Assembly (NCBI RefSeq): GCF_026191675.1
Contig: NZ_JAKRRY010000022.1
Coordinates: forward strand, 1 to 64,000
Source of the DNA: Vibrio qingdaonensis
Lineage (GTDB): Bacteria; Pseudomonadota; Gammaproteobacteria; Enterobacterales; Vibrionaceae
Reading direction: 5' to 3'
DNA length: 64,000 bases
Made by a program: the position numbers and the translations under genes. Of the stretch, positions 8,880-16,443 are shown piece by piece. Numbering within the stretch: position 1 is the stretch's first letter; every line of letters starts with the position of its first letter. The notes beneath the pieces are model-generated. The model ran no database searches, was not told the DNA's origin, and saw only the letters and a program-made list of their open reading frames with translations.

Positions 8880-10754
8880 ATGACACCATTAAAAAATACA
8901 AATCGGCTAGCTTCCCTGCTTTACATCGCTGCTGGAACCACCATGATACTTGCCCCTTTAACGGCATCGCTCACCGCGAGCGCGAATGCATTAGATACTG
9001 ATGGCGACGGCATCATTGACAGTGAGGATGTCTATCCATGGGACCCCGACAAACACGCCTTACCCACTCACCTTCTCCCAGCTATCGTTGAAGCAGAAGA
9101 CTACGATTTAGGGGGGCAAAACATCGCTTATTTTGAAACCACAGAAGACAATCGTGGTGGCAAGAACTACCGTAATGATGCCATCGATATCTCGAACCAT
9201 TCAGGCTACTTTCATGTAGGCTGGTTTGCGCGTAGCGAATGGATGAACTACACCGTCGAGGTGCCGAAAGACGCCTATTTTGAGTTCTCTGCCTGGTTAG
9301 GGTCCACAGCAAGCACAACAAAAAACCTCGAGCTCGCCGAAGGGAGTAAGGTTCTCGCTCATCTGCCTTTTTTATCTTCCACTCAAGTTGCTCGCGAGTT
9401 TGAACCGACTGACCCCCAAACCATCTATCTAACCCAAGGTAAGCACACACTGACTCTTAGAGCGATAGATGGTTCGGTACGAGTCGATAAACTTCAATTT
9501 AATCTCTCGCCTTTATCCAAAGACTCTGACGGAGATGGCATCGTCGATGCCGAAGACGCCTTCCCTAATGATCCCAATGAATGGATCGACACCGATCAAG
9601 ATGGGATTGGCAACAATCAAGATCTTGATGATGATGGCGATGGTGTGAATGACGACATGGATGATTATCCCCTTGACGCGAGTCGCTGGGAAAACCAAGT
9701 GACGATGGTTGTGCCGGACTCTTGTGATGGATTAGAAGATAAGCAACTGCTGTGTGATGTGTTAAGTAATGACGTTGACCCAGAGCAAGATGAGTTGCAG
9801 ATTATCATTGACCAAGCACCTCGTTACGGCACGCTAACCATCACTGCGGAGCATGTTCTGTATACGCCCAACGTAGGCTTTGTTGGACTGGATGACTTTA
9901 CTTACTCAGTTGACGATGGGTTTAACCGTTCAGAGTCAGCGGTGGTTGATATCCAAGTGAATCGCACCACCCCTATTAATAACGCTGCCCCTATTTACAC
10001 TGCAGGATGGGAAAATGGCACATTACACTCCGAACTTCCTGGCGAGCTCACGCCGTCTTTTTCTAGTGACCTCGACTCGCTGACTAAAGAGCCCACGAGT
10101 TATCACTATTACCAAACGGAAGCAGTGCCATGGGCAAGAACAGGCGAGCGAGTGTTAAAGGTGTTTGGAGAACCACCAGCCTATCGCTCTGAAGCGGCAT
10201 TTATGAGCAGCATTTACCGATTCTCACCCGGTGAAGAGTCCTATTACAGCGCGAGTATTCGTCCCGACGAGTCGTGGCAAACCGTCACTAAATATTCGGT
10301 GATTATTACTCAATGGAAGTCATTTAGTTCAGGTCCCCATGCGGCGATCCGGTTAAGTAACGATGGTAAATTTGCACTGACGTACCATTCAAGTGGTCAG
10401 CCCGTCGTCGACCTAGGTACAGCACCACAAGACACATGGACGGATATTCGTGTGTATTTCAAGAAATCACTGGGTGACGATGGTCATGTTAAAGTGTGGG
10501 TAAATGGTGAGTTGAAACTTGATCGAGCAGGAAAAACATTACTGGTTGGCAACGACGGTTATATGAAATTTGGCATGTATACCGAAATTCGAAGCCCTAA
10601 GACACTCTACTTTGACAATATTTCGGTATCTAAAGCCATTAACCGCTCACTTGCAGAATGGGGGCAAAGTCCAGTAGATGGCATCTATAACGATAGTGAT
10701 GAAGATGGAATAAGTAACGGGTTAGATCGCTATCCTTTTGATGCGACTCAATAG
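8880..10754 (+). CDS. Secreted multidomain carbohydrate-active protein (CBM6, TSP3, cadherin-like, polysaccharide-lyase fold)
   Basis: About 624 residues from the ATG at 8880, which has GAGG upstream and a signal peptide (ending near ASANA). In order: a calcium-binding TSP3-like repeat (DTDGDGIIDSEDVYP), a CBM6-like carbohydrate-binding domain (EAEDYDLGG ... VDKLQF), more TSP3 repeats (DSDGDGIVDAEDAFP, DDDGDGVNDDMDDYP), a cadherin-like VCBS-type module (DVLSNDVDPEQDELQI ... DDFTYSVDDG), and a jelly-roll domain resembling the Pfam Polysacc_lyase (heparin-lyase-I-like, PL20-like) family, ending YFDNISVSK, then a last TSP3 repeat. It probably binds and cleaves an acidic polysaccharide outside the cell; the substrate and catalytic residues cannot be read with certainty. 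Confidence 0.8.
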   Translation: MTPLKNTNRLASLLYIAAGTTMILAPLTASLTASANALDTDGDGIIDSEDVYPWDPDKHALPTHLLPAIVEAEDYDLGGQNIAYFETTEDNRGGKNYRNDAIDISNHSGYFHVGWFARSEWMNYTVEVPKDAYFEFSAWLGSTASTTKNLELAEGSKVLAHLPFLSSTQVAREFEPTDPQTIYLTQGKHTLTLRAIDGSVRVDKLQFNLSPLSKDSDGDGIVDAEDAFPNDPNEWIDTDQDGIGNNQDLDDDGDGVNDDMDDYPLDASRWENQVTMVVPDSCDGLEDKQLLCDVLSNDVDPEQDELQIIIDQAPRYGTLTITAEHVLYTPNVGFVGLDDFTYSVDDGFNRSESAVVDIQVNRTTPINNAAPIYTAGWENGTLHSELPGELTPSFSSDLDSLTKEPTSYHYYQTEAVPWARTGERVLKVFGEPPAYRSEAAFMSSIYRFSPGEESYYSASIRPDESWQTVTKYSVIITQWKSFSSGPHAAIRLSNDGKFALTYHSSGQPVVDLGTAPQDTWTDIRVYFKKSLGDDGHVKVWVNGELKLDRAGKTLLVGNDGYMKFGMYTEIRSPKTLYFDNISVSKAINRSLAEWGQSPVDGIYNDSDEDGISNGLDRYPFDATQ

Positions 10755-11097
10755 CCTGAACCCTCGTAGGCTAACAGACCAAAAACATGGATGTTTGGGC
10801 GAGTACTTCCTTCGTGACAAAACCAAACAGCAATCCCAAAATAAGGGCTTTGAACACCATCGTCATTGCTCTCTCCTTGGCTGGTTGTGAAATGCAAAGG
10901 ACATGTCGATATCTGCTTTACTTAAAAAAGGATGGGCGAGATAGGAGCCTAAATTTTACTGTAATTGATAAGCATAGCGCCTATTGGCCAATAACGCAGG
11001 TCATGAAAAACAAAAAGACAGCCACCGAAAGTTGGCTGTCTTTATCAAATCACACGTAACACATTAAGCGAAAACGAATAAACGCGCCGAATGCACG
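10755..11097. other. Intergenic region holding a shared terminator
   Basis: The only clear element is the bidirectional terminator at 11014-11043. A 90-codon plus-strand frame at 10787-11059 runs straight through this terminator and has no ribosome binding site, so I do not call it a gene. Confidence 0.5.
11014..11043. terminator. Bidirectional intrinsic terminator
   Basis: An 11-bp perfect stem, AAAGACAGCCA with TGGCTGTCTTT, around an 8-base loop, with A on one side and T on the other. It lies between the converging 8880-10754 and 11098-11991 genes and can serve both. Confidence 0.85.
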
Positions 11098-11991
11098 CTA
11101 TTGCATCGTCTCTTTAAACTGTTCTAACAAGGAACGTTGTTGATCGCTCAGATCCGTTGGCACTTTGATCTGAATTCTCACCAACAAGTTACCTGTTTCT
11201 CCTTTACGACTGGTCACCCCTTTCCCTGTCATTTTGAATTTTCGCCCGTGCTGAGTCCCAGCAGGGATGCGAAGTTTAAAACGACTATCAAGCACGTTGA
11301 CTTCAATCTCACCACCCAACGCCGCTGTGATCATATCGACGGGGGTATTACAGATGAGGTCATTTTCATCTCGTTCAAGAAACGCGTGTGCTCTGGTGGC
11401 GATAATCAATAACAGATCGCCTGCTGGTGCGCCGTATGACCCCGCGCCACCTTTACCGGAGAAACGTATCTTTTCACCGTCTTTAATACCTGCGGGTATT
11501 TTAACGTTGATCTTTTTATGCTCACCGTTAATTGGTAGCTCAACGACCTTATCTGCGCCTTGAATCGCGTCGACAAAGTCAACGGTTAGAGTAAACTCGC
11601 TATCTTGACCACGCTGAGGTCGAGGTTGACGCCCTCGTCCTTGAGAGAACATATCTTCAAAACCGCCGAAACCGCCGCCAAAACCTTGTCCGCGCTGTCG
11701 GAATGCATCACCAAAGATGTCATCGAATCCTCCATGGTGACCACCACGTCCGCCATGCCCGCCATTTTCAAATGCCGCGTGACCAAATTGGTCGTATTGA
11801 CGTCGCTTATCTTTATCCGTCAAGATTTCGTACGCTTCCTTGACTTCCTTAAAGCTCGCTTCCGCCGCCGCATCACCCGGGTTTTTATCTGGGTGGTACT
11901 TCATTGCTAGCCGTTTATAGGCTTTTTTAATTTCTTGTTCGGAGGCACCTTTCGAGACCCCTAGCACGCTGTAATAATCTTTTTTAGACAT
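11098..11991 (-). CDS. cbpA: DnaJ-class co-chaperone, CbpA-like
   Basis: A 297-residue J-domain protein. The N-terminal J domain has the HPD triad (KYHPDKNPGD, about 31-40). A Gly/Phe-rich linker (about 75-120) follows, then two DnaJ C-terminal beta-domains (from about 130). The Cys-rich zinc-finger repeats of true DnaJ are absent, which fits the CbpA / class II type (E. coli CbpA is 306 residues). It should stimulate DnaK ATPase. CbpA is normally followed by the modulator cbpM; no cbpM-like frame follows here, because a terminator lies 55 bases beyond the stop. A strong minus-strand terminator also lies just upstream of the start, see 12022-12054. Confidence 0.8.
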   Translation of the reverse strand: MSKKDYYSVLGVSKGASEQEIKKAYKRLAMKYHPDKNPGDAAAEASFKEVKEAYEILTDKDKRRQYDQFGHAAFENGGHGGRGGHHGGFDDIFGDAFRQRGQGFGGGFGGFEDMFSQGRGRQPRPQRGQDSEFTLTVDFVDAIQGADKVVELPINGEHKKINVKIPAGIKDGEKIRFSGKGGAGSYGAPAGDLLLIIATRAHAFLERDENDLICNTPVDMITAALGGEIEVNVLDSRFKLRIPAGTQHGRKFKMTGKGVTSRKGETGNLLVRIQIKVPTDLSDQQRSLLEQFKETMQ

Positions 11992-12021
11992 GCTAAAACC
12001 TCATTACTCATCATCTAAATC

Positions 12022-12054
12022 AAAAAAGAGCGTGCTCGCGATCGGTCACGCTCT
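12022..12054 (-). terminator. Strong minus-strand terminator upstream of the CbpA-like gene
   Basis: On the minus strand AGAGCGTG pairs with CACGCTCT around a 12-base loop, followed by six T. It ends about 30 bases before the CbpA-like start and has no T-run on the plus strand. No minus-strand gene of any length lies upstream before glgC, so it ends a short non-coding transcript or acts as an attenuator. Confidence 0.7.
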
Positions 12055-12157
12055 GAATACCGACAAGTTTATGTATTATTACGGATAACTCAACTCTTTA
12101 TTACCGTGAGAACTCGGTTTCGCTGCCAGCGATAAACGTCGCCTACCTCACACTCCA

Positions 12158-12283
12158 ACGTTTGAAACACGTCTCGCTACTGATCCCTATCGATGTCATA
12201 TGAATGTAATGAAGTGCATATACGGTGCATACTGATTACTAGACAGAGCAAAGCGTACGAAACCCGTTACGTTTGAAACACGT
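12158..12283. repeat. Duplicated 15-bp operator-like motif upstream of glgC
   Basis: ACGTTTGAAACACGT occurs exactly twice, at 12158-12172 and 12269-12283. The motif is partly self-complementary (ACGT at each end, GTTTnAAAC-like centre), as expected of a dimeric regulator site. The second copy abuts a TTGACA box. Apart from these sites and the terminator at 12022-12054 I see nothing in the 0.5 kb between the CbpA-like gene and glgC. Confidence 0.55.
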
Positions 12284-12311
12284 TGACAACAATTGTTTCA
12301 CTATTGATACG
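12283..12311 (+). promoter_or_regulatory. Candidate glgC promoter
   Basis: A perfect -35 hexamer TTGACA (12283-12288) and a weak -10 candidate about 17 bases later (GATACG, 12306-12311). It lies about 210 bases before the glgC start and overlaps the end of the second 15-bp motif, so a protein bound there would block it. Confidence 0.4.
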
Positions 12312-12520
12312 GCGTTCTGTGATCTACAACCAAGATCCAATGCTTGTTAATCGCTTTGCCTAATATGACATGGATCGCATAGCGCTTCTCTGTTCTTATA
12401 GAGGGGCTATTTATATGACGTTAATGGGTGAACTCAAATAAACACTAACTTTCTCACGAGAAGAAAGCACGTTTACACTCCCCCGCACGTCTTTGCGCTT
12501 GTAATAAAAGGAGTAATACA

Positions 12521-13834
12521 ATGCCAAAGGAAAACCAATATTCTCATATTTCGAGTAATGCTCGACTACGTAATACAACGGCTATGATCCTCGCAGGAGG
12601 AAAAGGAACTCGGCTTAAAGAACTCACCTCTAGCGTTGCAAAACCAGCAGTGTCATTCGGTGGTAAGTTTAAAATCATCGATTTTGCATTATCCAACTGT
12701 ATCAACTCAGGTATCCGAAAAGTCGGGGTACTTACGCAATATATGGCGCAAGACCTGATCACTCATATCCAAACGGGTTGGCAATCAACGTACTCGGCGC
12801 TAAATGAAGGGGTACACATCATTCCTGCCCAGCAACGTGTCGGTGAAGACTGGTACCGCGGTACGGCAGATGCGATTTACCAAAACTTAGACCTCATTAA
12901 ACGACACGACCAAACAGAACGAATTCTAATTTTGGGTGGCGATCACATCTACAAAATGGACTACTCACGCATGGTCAATTTCCATGTGGAAAGTGGCGCA
13001 GACGTTACTGTCGCTTGTATCCAAAAACCAATCGAGGAAGCGTCGGAATTCGGAGTGATGGGGCTTAACCAAGACGGCGACATCATTAATTTCGTAGAAA
13101 AACCAAGTAACCCACCGTCGATGCCAAACGATGAAAGCAAAGCTCTGATCTCTATGGGTATCTATATCTTCAATCTGGATGTACTTGATAACGAATTAAA
13201 ACAGGCGCTTAACGATCCAAATTACAAGCATGACTTTGGCCATAACATCATTCCAAGCCTTATCGGCCGTAGTAAGTTAAAAGGCTACGTTTTTAGCGAA
13301 AAAGGTCACCCTGGTGCCAACGGTTATTGGCGTGATGTGGGTCATGTAGAAGAGTACTACGCTGCAACGATGGATCTACTTGCCCCAACGCCTGAGCTAG
13401 ATCTCTACGATACCAGCTGGCCAATCATGACCAGCCAGGTACAGCGTCCTGGCGTAAAGTTCTTATTCAATGAACCAGATCGACGTGGTTTTGCTATTGA
13501 TTCTGTACTGTGTGCCGGCGCGATCATTTCCGGCGCGCAGATCAAGCACAGTCTTATTTCATCTGACGTAAGAGTGGAAGACCGTGCAGAAGTCACAGAC
13601 TCTATCCTTCTGCCTAATGCCACCGTAGGTATGGACTGTAAACTTCAAAAAGTCATTGTTGGTGAGGGCTGTCAAATTCCTGATGGTATGATCATCGGCT
13701 TTGATGCTGAGCAAGACAATGCCCGCTTTACCGTATCAGAAAATGGTATCGTGCTAGTGACGAACGAAATGATTGATAAGCTGGTAGAAGGTGTGGTACT
13801 TCCGCTAAAAGGCGAGAGCGAAGCGACGGCCTAA
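12521..13834 (+). CDS. glgC: Glucose-1-phosphate adenylyltransferase
   Basis: A 437-residue ADP-glucose pyrophosphorylase, close to the usual length (E. coli 431). It makes ADP-glucose from ATP and glucose 1-phosphate, the committed step of glycogen synthesis. The nucleotide-binding motif AGGKGTRLKELT is at about 25-36; KPAVSFGGKFKIIDF, GTADAIYQN, EFGVMG and the sugar-phosphate segment VEKPSNPP follow; the C-terminal third is the left-handed beta-helix (hexapeptide repeats around SLISSDVRVEDRAEVTDS). The start has AAAGGAG upstream. It stands alone, not in a glgBCAX-type operon, between an operator-rich leader and a strong terminator. Vibrios often have two glgC copies; whether this is the second cannot be told here. 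Confidence 0.95.
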   Translation: MPKENQYSHISSNARLRNTTAMILAGGKGTRLKELTSSVAKPAVSFGGKFKIIDFALSNCINSGIRKVGVLTQYMAQDLITHIQTGWQSTYSALNEGVHIIPAQQRVGEDWYRGTADAIYQNLDLIKRHDQTERILILGGDHIYKMDYSRMVNFHVESGADVTVACIQKPIEEASEFGVMGLNQDGDIINFVEKPSNPPSMPNDESKALISMGIYIFNLDVLDNELKQALNDPNYKHDFGHNIIPSLIGRSKLKGYVFSEKGHPGANGYWRDVGHVEEYYAATMDLLAPTPELDLYDTSWPIMTSQVQRPGVKFLFNEPDRRGFAIDSVLCAGAIISGAQIKHSLISSDVRVEDRAEVTDSILLPNATVGMDCKLQKVIVGEGCQIPDGMIIGFDAEQDNARFTVSENGIVLVTNEMIDKLVEGVVLPLKGESEATA

Positions 13835-13862
13835 GTATAAATAATCAATTACTCAGCCACAC

Positions 13863-13891
13863 AAAGAGCCGCGATATCGTGGCTCTTTTTT
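13863..13891 (+). terminator. glgC terminator
   Basis: AAAGAGCC pairs with GGCTCTTT, and the loop GCGATATCGT can itself pair partly. It is followed by further T. It lies 29 bases after the glgC stop. Confidence 0.9.
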
Positions 13892-13994
13892 ATATTCACA
13901 CTAAGACCAATCAAACTAAGACAAATCACATTATCTAACCCGCCTCCTAGTACAAGCGCCCCCACTTTACTTCATATTAGGTTCACGCTAAAAT

Positions 13995-14010
13995 TTGAAC
14001 ATACGTTCAA
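13995..14010 (+). promoter_or_regulatory. TetR-type palindromic operator
   Basis: TTGAAC-ATAC-GTTCAA is a perfect 6-bp inverted repeat with a 4-base centre, 16 bases before the start of the TetR gene. This is the usual place of an autoregulatory TetR operator. Confidence 0.7.
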
Positions 14011-14026
14011 TTAAGAGAAAAGCATC

Positions 14027-14611
14027 ATGGCCAAAACGGCTAAATTCCAACGCGAAGAAGTCATACATAATGCTATGCTGTTGTATTGGGAAAAAGGCTA
14101 TCACGCCACCTCTATGCGTAGCTTACAAGACGCAATCGATATGCGACCTGGCAGTATCTATGCGGAATTTGGCAGTAAGGAAGGGCTATTCCAAGTGGCA
14201 TTAGAGCATTACGCTGAGCAAAGCATTAGACGCCTGTCTGACACTGTCTGTGCATCTTCTTCTCCTTTGCTAGGTTTAAAGAGCTTTGTCAGCGCTGCGG
14301 TCATTCCCAATGAGCAACCAATGCCAAGTCACTTATGCATGCTGGCAAAGACCATTGCAGAACTTACCGAAGACAACGCAGAATTGCTTAACAGTGCCAG
14401 GCAAGCTCTGCTTAGAATTGAAAATGAATTTGAGAAGGTAATAAAAGAGGCACAGGAATGTGGCGAAATAGACCCCTCACTCGACGCCCAACGCTTAGGT
14501 CAATATGTTCAGATACAAATTATGGGTATTCGAAGCTACGTGCGCGCCAGTCAATCTCGACCAGAACAAAGTCAATTACTCATCGACGATATTTTTGCGT
14601 TAATGATTTAG
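14027..14611 (+). CDS. TetR/AcrR family transcriptional regulator
   Basis: A 194-residue protein with the TetR N-terminal helix-turn-helix (about 10-55: AMLLYWEKGYHATSMRSLQ, then GSIYAEFGSKEGLFQVAL) and a helical ligand-binding C-terminal part. It most likely represses transcription until a small ligand binds. A perfect palindrome 16 bases upstream suggests autoregulation. No obvious target gene is adjacent: the next gene is on the opposite strand and its stop overlaps this one's by 12 bp. The ligand is unknown. The GSIYAEFGSK segment with a C-terminal TetR_C-like part is typical of regulators of short-chain acid or aldehyde stress genes, but that is only a resemblance. Confidence 0.9.
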   Translation: MAKTAKFQREEVIHNAMLLYWEKGYHATSMRSLQDAIDMRPGSIYAEFGSKEGLFQVALEHYAEQSIRRLSDTVCASSSPLLGLKSFVSAAVIPNEQPMPSHLCMLAKTIAELTEDNAELLNSARQALLRIENEFEKVIKEAQECGEIDPSLDAQRLGQYVQIQIMGIRSYVRASQSRPEQSQLLIDDIFALMI

Positions 14612-15229
14612 CTCAAGCTCAATCCGTACAAAGTTTTCATCTTCATATTGGAGTTGATACGCAAAAACATCATTCGCATAGATAGTACCAAGGAATAGGT
14701 GCTTTTCACGAACTGTCCCACGAAATAGAATAGAGATACTGCTCACCAACTGATTTTTAGTACCAAAGTGACTATTAAGATCATCAGATAACACACACAA
14801 CAAGCAACTATCTTCATCATGCTTAAGGTCGACGTGTCTTGGGCTAGAAAGTAGTGCGGTGGTACCCAGTTTTTTTTCAATTTCGCGAATGAGCAGCAAA
14901 TAGCTGTCTAAATGCGGTTGCATGACTTCAGGTTTTGCCTCAATGCCAATCAACAGTACCTCTTCTAGATCAACTTGAGACTTTTTGGCCTGTAGACTCA
15001 TCGTCTTAAGCTGCTTACGAATGGCTTTGTATTTATTGCTTTTGAGTTTTGGTTTTAACCAGCGAACCAACAAATCATTGCATTTATCACGATCAAGGTG
15101 CATAGACTTTGCATCGCGTTTTTTGAATTCTAGGTGTAAAAGGGCGTGAAGAGACACCTCAGTCAATAGTTGAATTGAATCTGAGTTAGACGTACTGATG
15201 TGCTTTGAACCGATTCCGTTGTTCTGCAT
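14600..15229 (-). CDS. DUF2913-like protein
   Basis: A 209-residue cytoplasmic protein resembling the DUF2913 family, which I know mainly from Vibrio and relatives and whose function is unknown. Visible traits are a basic helical segment (WLKPKLKSNKYKAIRKQLK, about 57-75), a Leu-rich middle and an acidic C-terminus. No signal peptide or membrane segment. Its 3' end overlaps the TetR gene end by 12 bp in convergent orientation. Start at the ATG at 15229. Family assignment is by memory of similar proteins. Confidence 0.7.
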   Translation of the reverse strand: MQNNGIGSKHISTSNSDSIQLLTEVSLHALLHLEFKKRDAKSMHLDRDKCNDLLVRWLKPKLKSNKYKAIRKQLKTMSLQAKKSQVDLEEVLLIGIEAKPEVMQPHLDSYLLLIREIEKKLGTTALLSSPRHVDLKHDEDSCLLCVLSDDLNSHFGTKNQLVSSISILFRGTVREKHLFLGTIYANDVFAYQLQYEDENFVRIELELNH

Positions 15230-15290
15230 GTAGTCTGTGTACTTATGTAGTCTATGTACGAATGTGCTCTGTGTACAATAAGGAAAGGAA

Positions 15291-15374
15291 TGGTGCCGAG
15301 AGAGGGACTCGAACCCTCACACCATAGGCACTAGCACCTCATGCTAGCGTGTCTACCAATTTCACCATCTCGGC
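15291..15374 (-). tRNA. tRNA-Leu (anticodon GAG)
   Basis: A full cloverleaf with an encoded CCA end: acceptor stem GCCGAGA with TCTCGGC, D-arm with GGTAGAC, anticodon stem CTAGC/GCTAG around loop ATGAGGT (anticodon GAG), a long class II variable arm, and the T-arm GGTTCGAGTCC. It reads CUC/CUU leucine codons. It stands alone, with no other tRNA in the window and no sign of an integrated element next to it. Confidence 0.95.
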
Positions 15375-15815
15375 ATCAATGAGTACAAACGTCCGTTTGT
15401 TATCATTTTGGTTCCAATTTTCTGGAACAAACGAATGTTAACTGACGATATTTTACTTGTATAGCATTTCATTAGATAAAAGCATAGAAATCCGTTTGTT
15501 TGGTGAACAAGTAATCAGTTTGAATGATTTACCAACAACCAATCCTTTCGATTCATCCTCAAATTTGCCAATCACCGACGACAATACATAAATGAAATTG
15601 ATGTCAGAACCCTAGTTGACCGAATGTATTTCAATGGGCAAATAGAATACGATATTTCCATACACAGAATCGTAGAACAGCGGTTTACTTGCCCAGTATC
15701 GACGCGCTATCGATTCACTACAACTACGCTTCTCAATAGATTATAGCCATTGAATGATCGTTTAGAGGTTTACGGTTCGCATTAACGCTAAGGATAGCCT
15801 GATATAGGAAAAACT
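15375..15815. other. Intergenic region of about 0.44 kb
   Basis: It holds the tRNA promoter (minus strand) and the promoter region of the membrane operon that starts at 15816. No clear operator, hairpin or further RNA gene is seen. Confidence 0.35.
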
Positions 15816-15983
15816 ATGCTCAGACTATTTAACCAACATCGCCTTTTAACACCCGACACCACTGGCGTTCATCCTCAAGAAAATTGGCTTATAGCCGTAC
15901 ATACGTTTCAAGTGAAACGACGACTTGCTGCCACTTTGACTCCCGTTTACTTTCGCTCTCTTATCGATACACGGATAACCTAG
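15816..15983 (+). CDS. Small 55-aa protein at the head of a membrane operon
   Basis: A 56-codon frame starting at ATG with ATAGGA five to ten bases upstream and ending one base before the start of the next gene. The product begins MLRLFNQHRLLTPDT and has neither a signal peptide nor a membrane segment. The ribosome binding site and the stop-to-start spacing suggest a real, translationally coupled small gene, or a leader peptide for the downstream membrane proteins. No homologue is recognised. Confidence 0.5.
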   Translation: MLRLFNQHRLLTPDTTGVHPQENWLIAVHTFQVKRRLAATLTPVYFRSLIDTRIT

Positions 15984-15984
15984 C

Positions 15985-16443
15985 ATGAAACCATTTCTCA
16001 TTAAGTCCTTTAGGTTCAGCCTTAAGGCGGTACTCATTATTGGTAGCTTTTTAACCTTGAGCTACGCCTTTTCGTTACTTTCAACCATACATGGGCAAGC
16101 GTTGCCTAGCGACCATTTTACCAATGGTCAGCCGACCATCATTGGTCTGCTTAACTCTGAAATGTTCATGGGTATCATTTTTGTCATTACTTTATCGATT
16201 GTTGCCTATGTCCTGTATTTACTTTGGCAACTCCACGAAGTGGCCGTACACCGCAGCCAATACATGCAAAGTGCCCATGCTAACTTAGTGTTTGCCCTGT
16301 CTCTGTGTGGTTTGTTCATTGATAAGCTGTGGTGGGTACTGGCAATCATCATTGCGTTTACAGATTGGGAAGCCGTTGGTAAAGCAATAAGTCGAGTAAT
16401 CAACAGCGGTATCTACGGCAATAAGAAGGAAGAAATGAAATGA
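15985..16443 (+). CDS. Inner-membrane protein, YiaW-like partner of the HlyD protein
   Basis: A 152-residue protein with three or four membrane segments (about 11-32, 51-77, 95-125). Its middle reads YLLWQLHEVAVHR and then a Trp-rich segment (DKLWWVLAIIIAF), recalling DUF3302/YiaW proteins, which pair with the HlyD-family protein YiaV. The stop overlaps the start of the next gene (ATGA), so they are made together. The likely role is the membrane partner of an adaptor subunit in an export or envelope process; the substrate is unknown. It is longer than E. coli YiaW (about 107), so the relation is uncertain. Confidence 0.65.
   Translation: MKPFLIKSFRFSLKAVLIIGSFLTLSYAFSLLSTIHGQALPSDHFTNGQPTIIGLLNSEMFMGIIFVITLSIVAYVLYLLWQLHEVAVHRSQYMQSAHANLVFALSLCGLFIDKLWWVLAIIIAFTDWEAVGKAISRVINSGIYGNKKEEMK

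Noticed and set aside
10787..11059. 90-codon plus-strand frame after the polysaccharide-active protein
   Set aside because: No ribosome binding site, runs through a strong bidirectional terminator, and composition is not protein-like at the end.
15291..15374. tRNA-Leu as an integration site for an island
   Set aside because: No integrase gene and no direct repeat of the tRNA end were found on either side.
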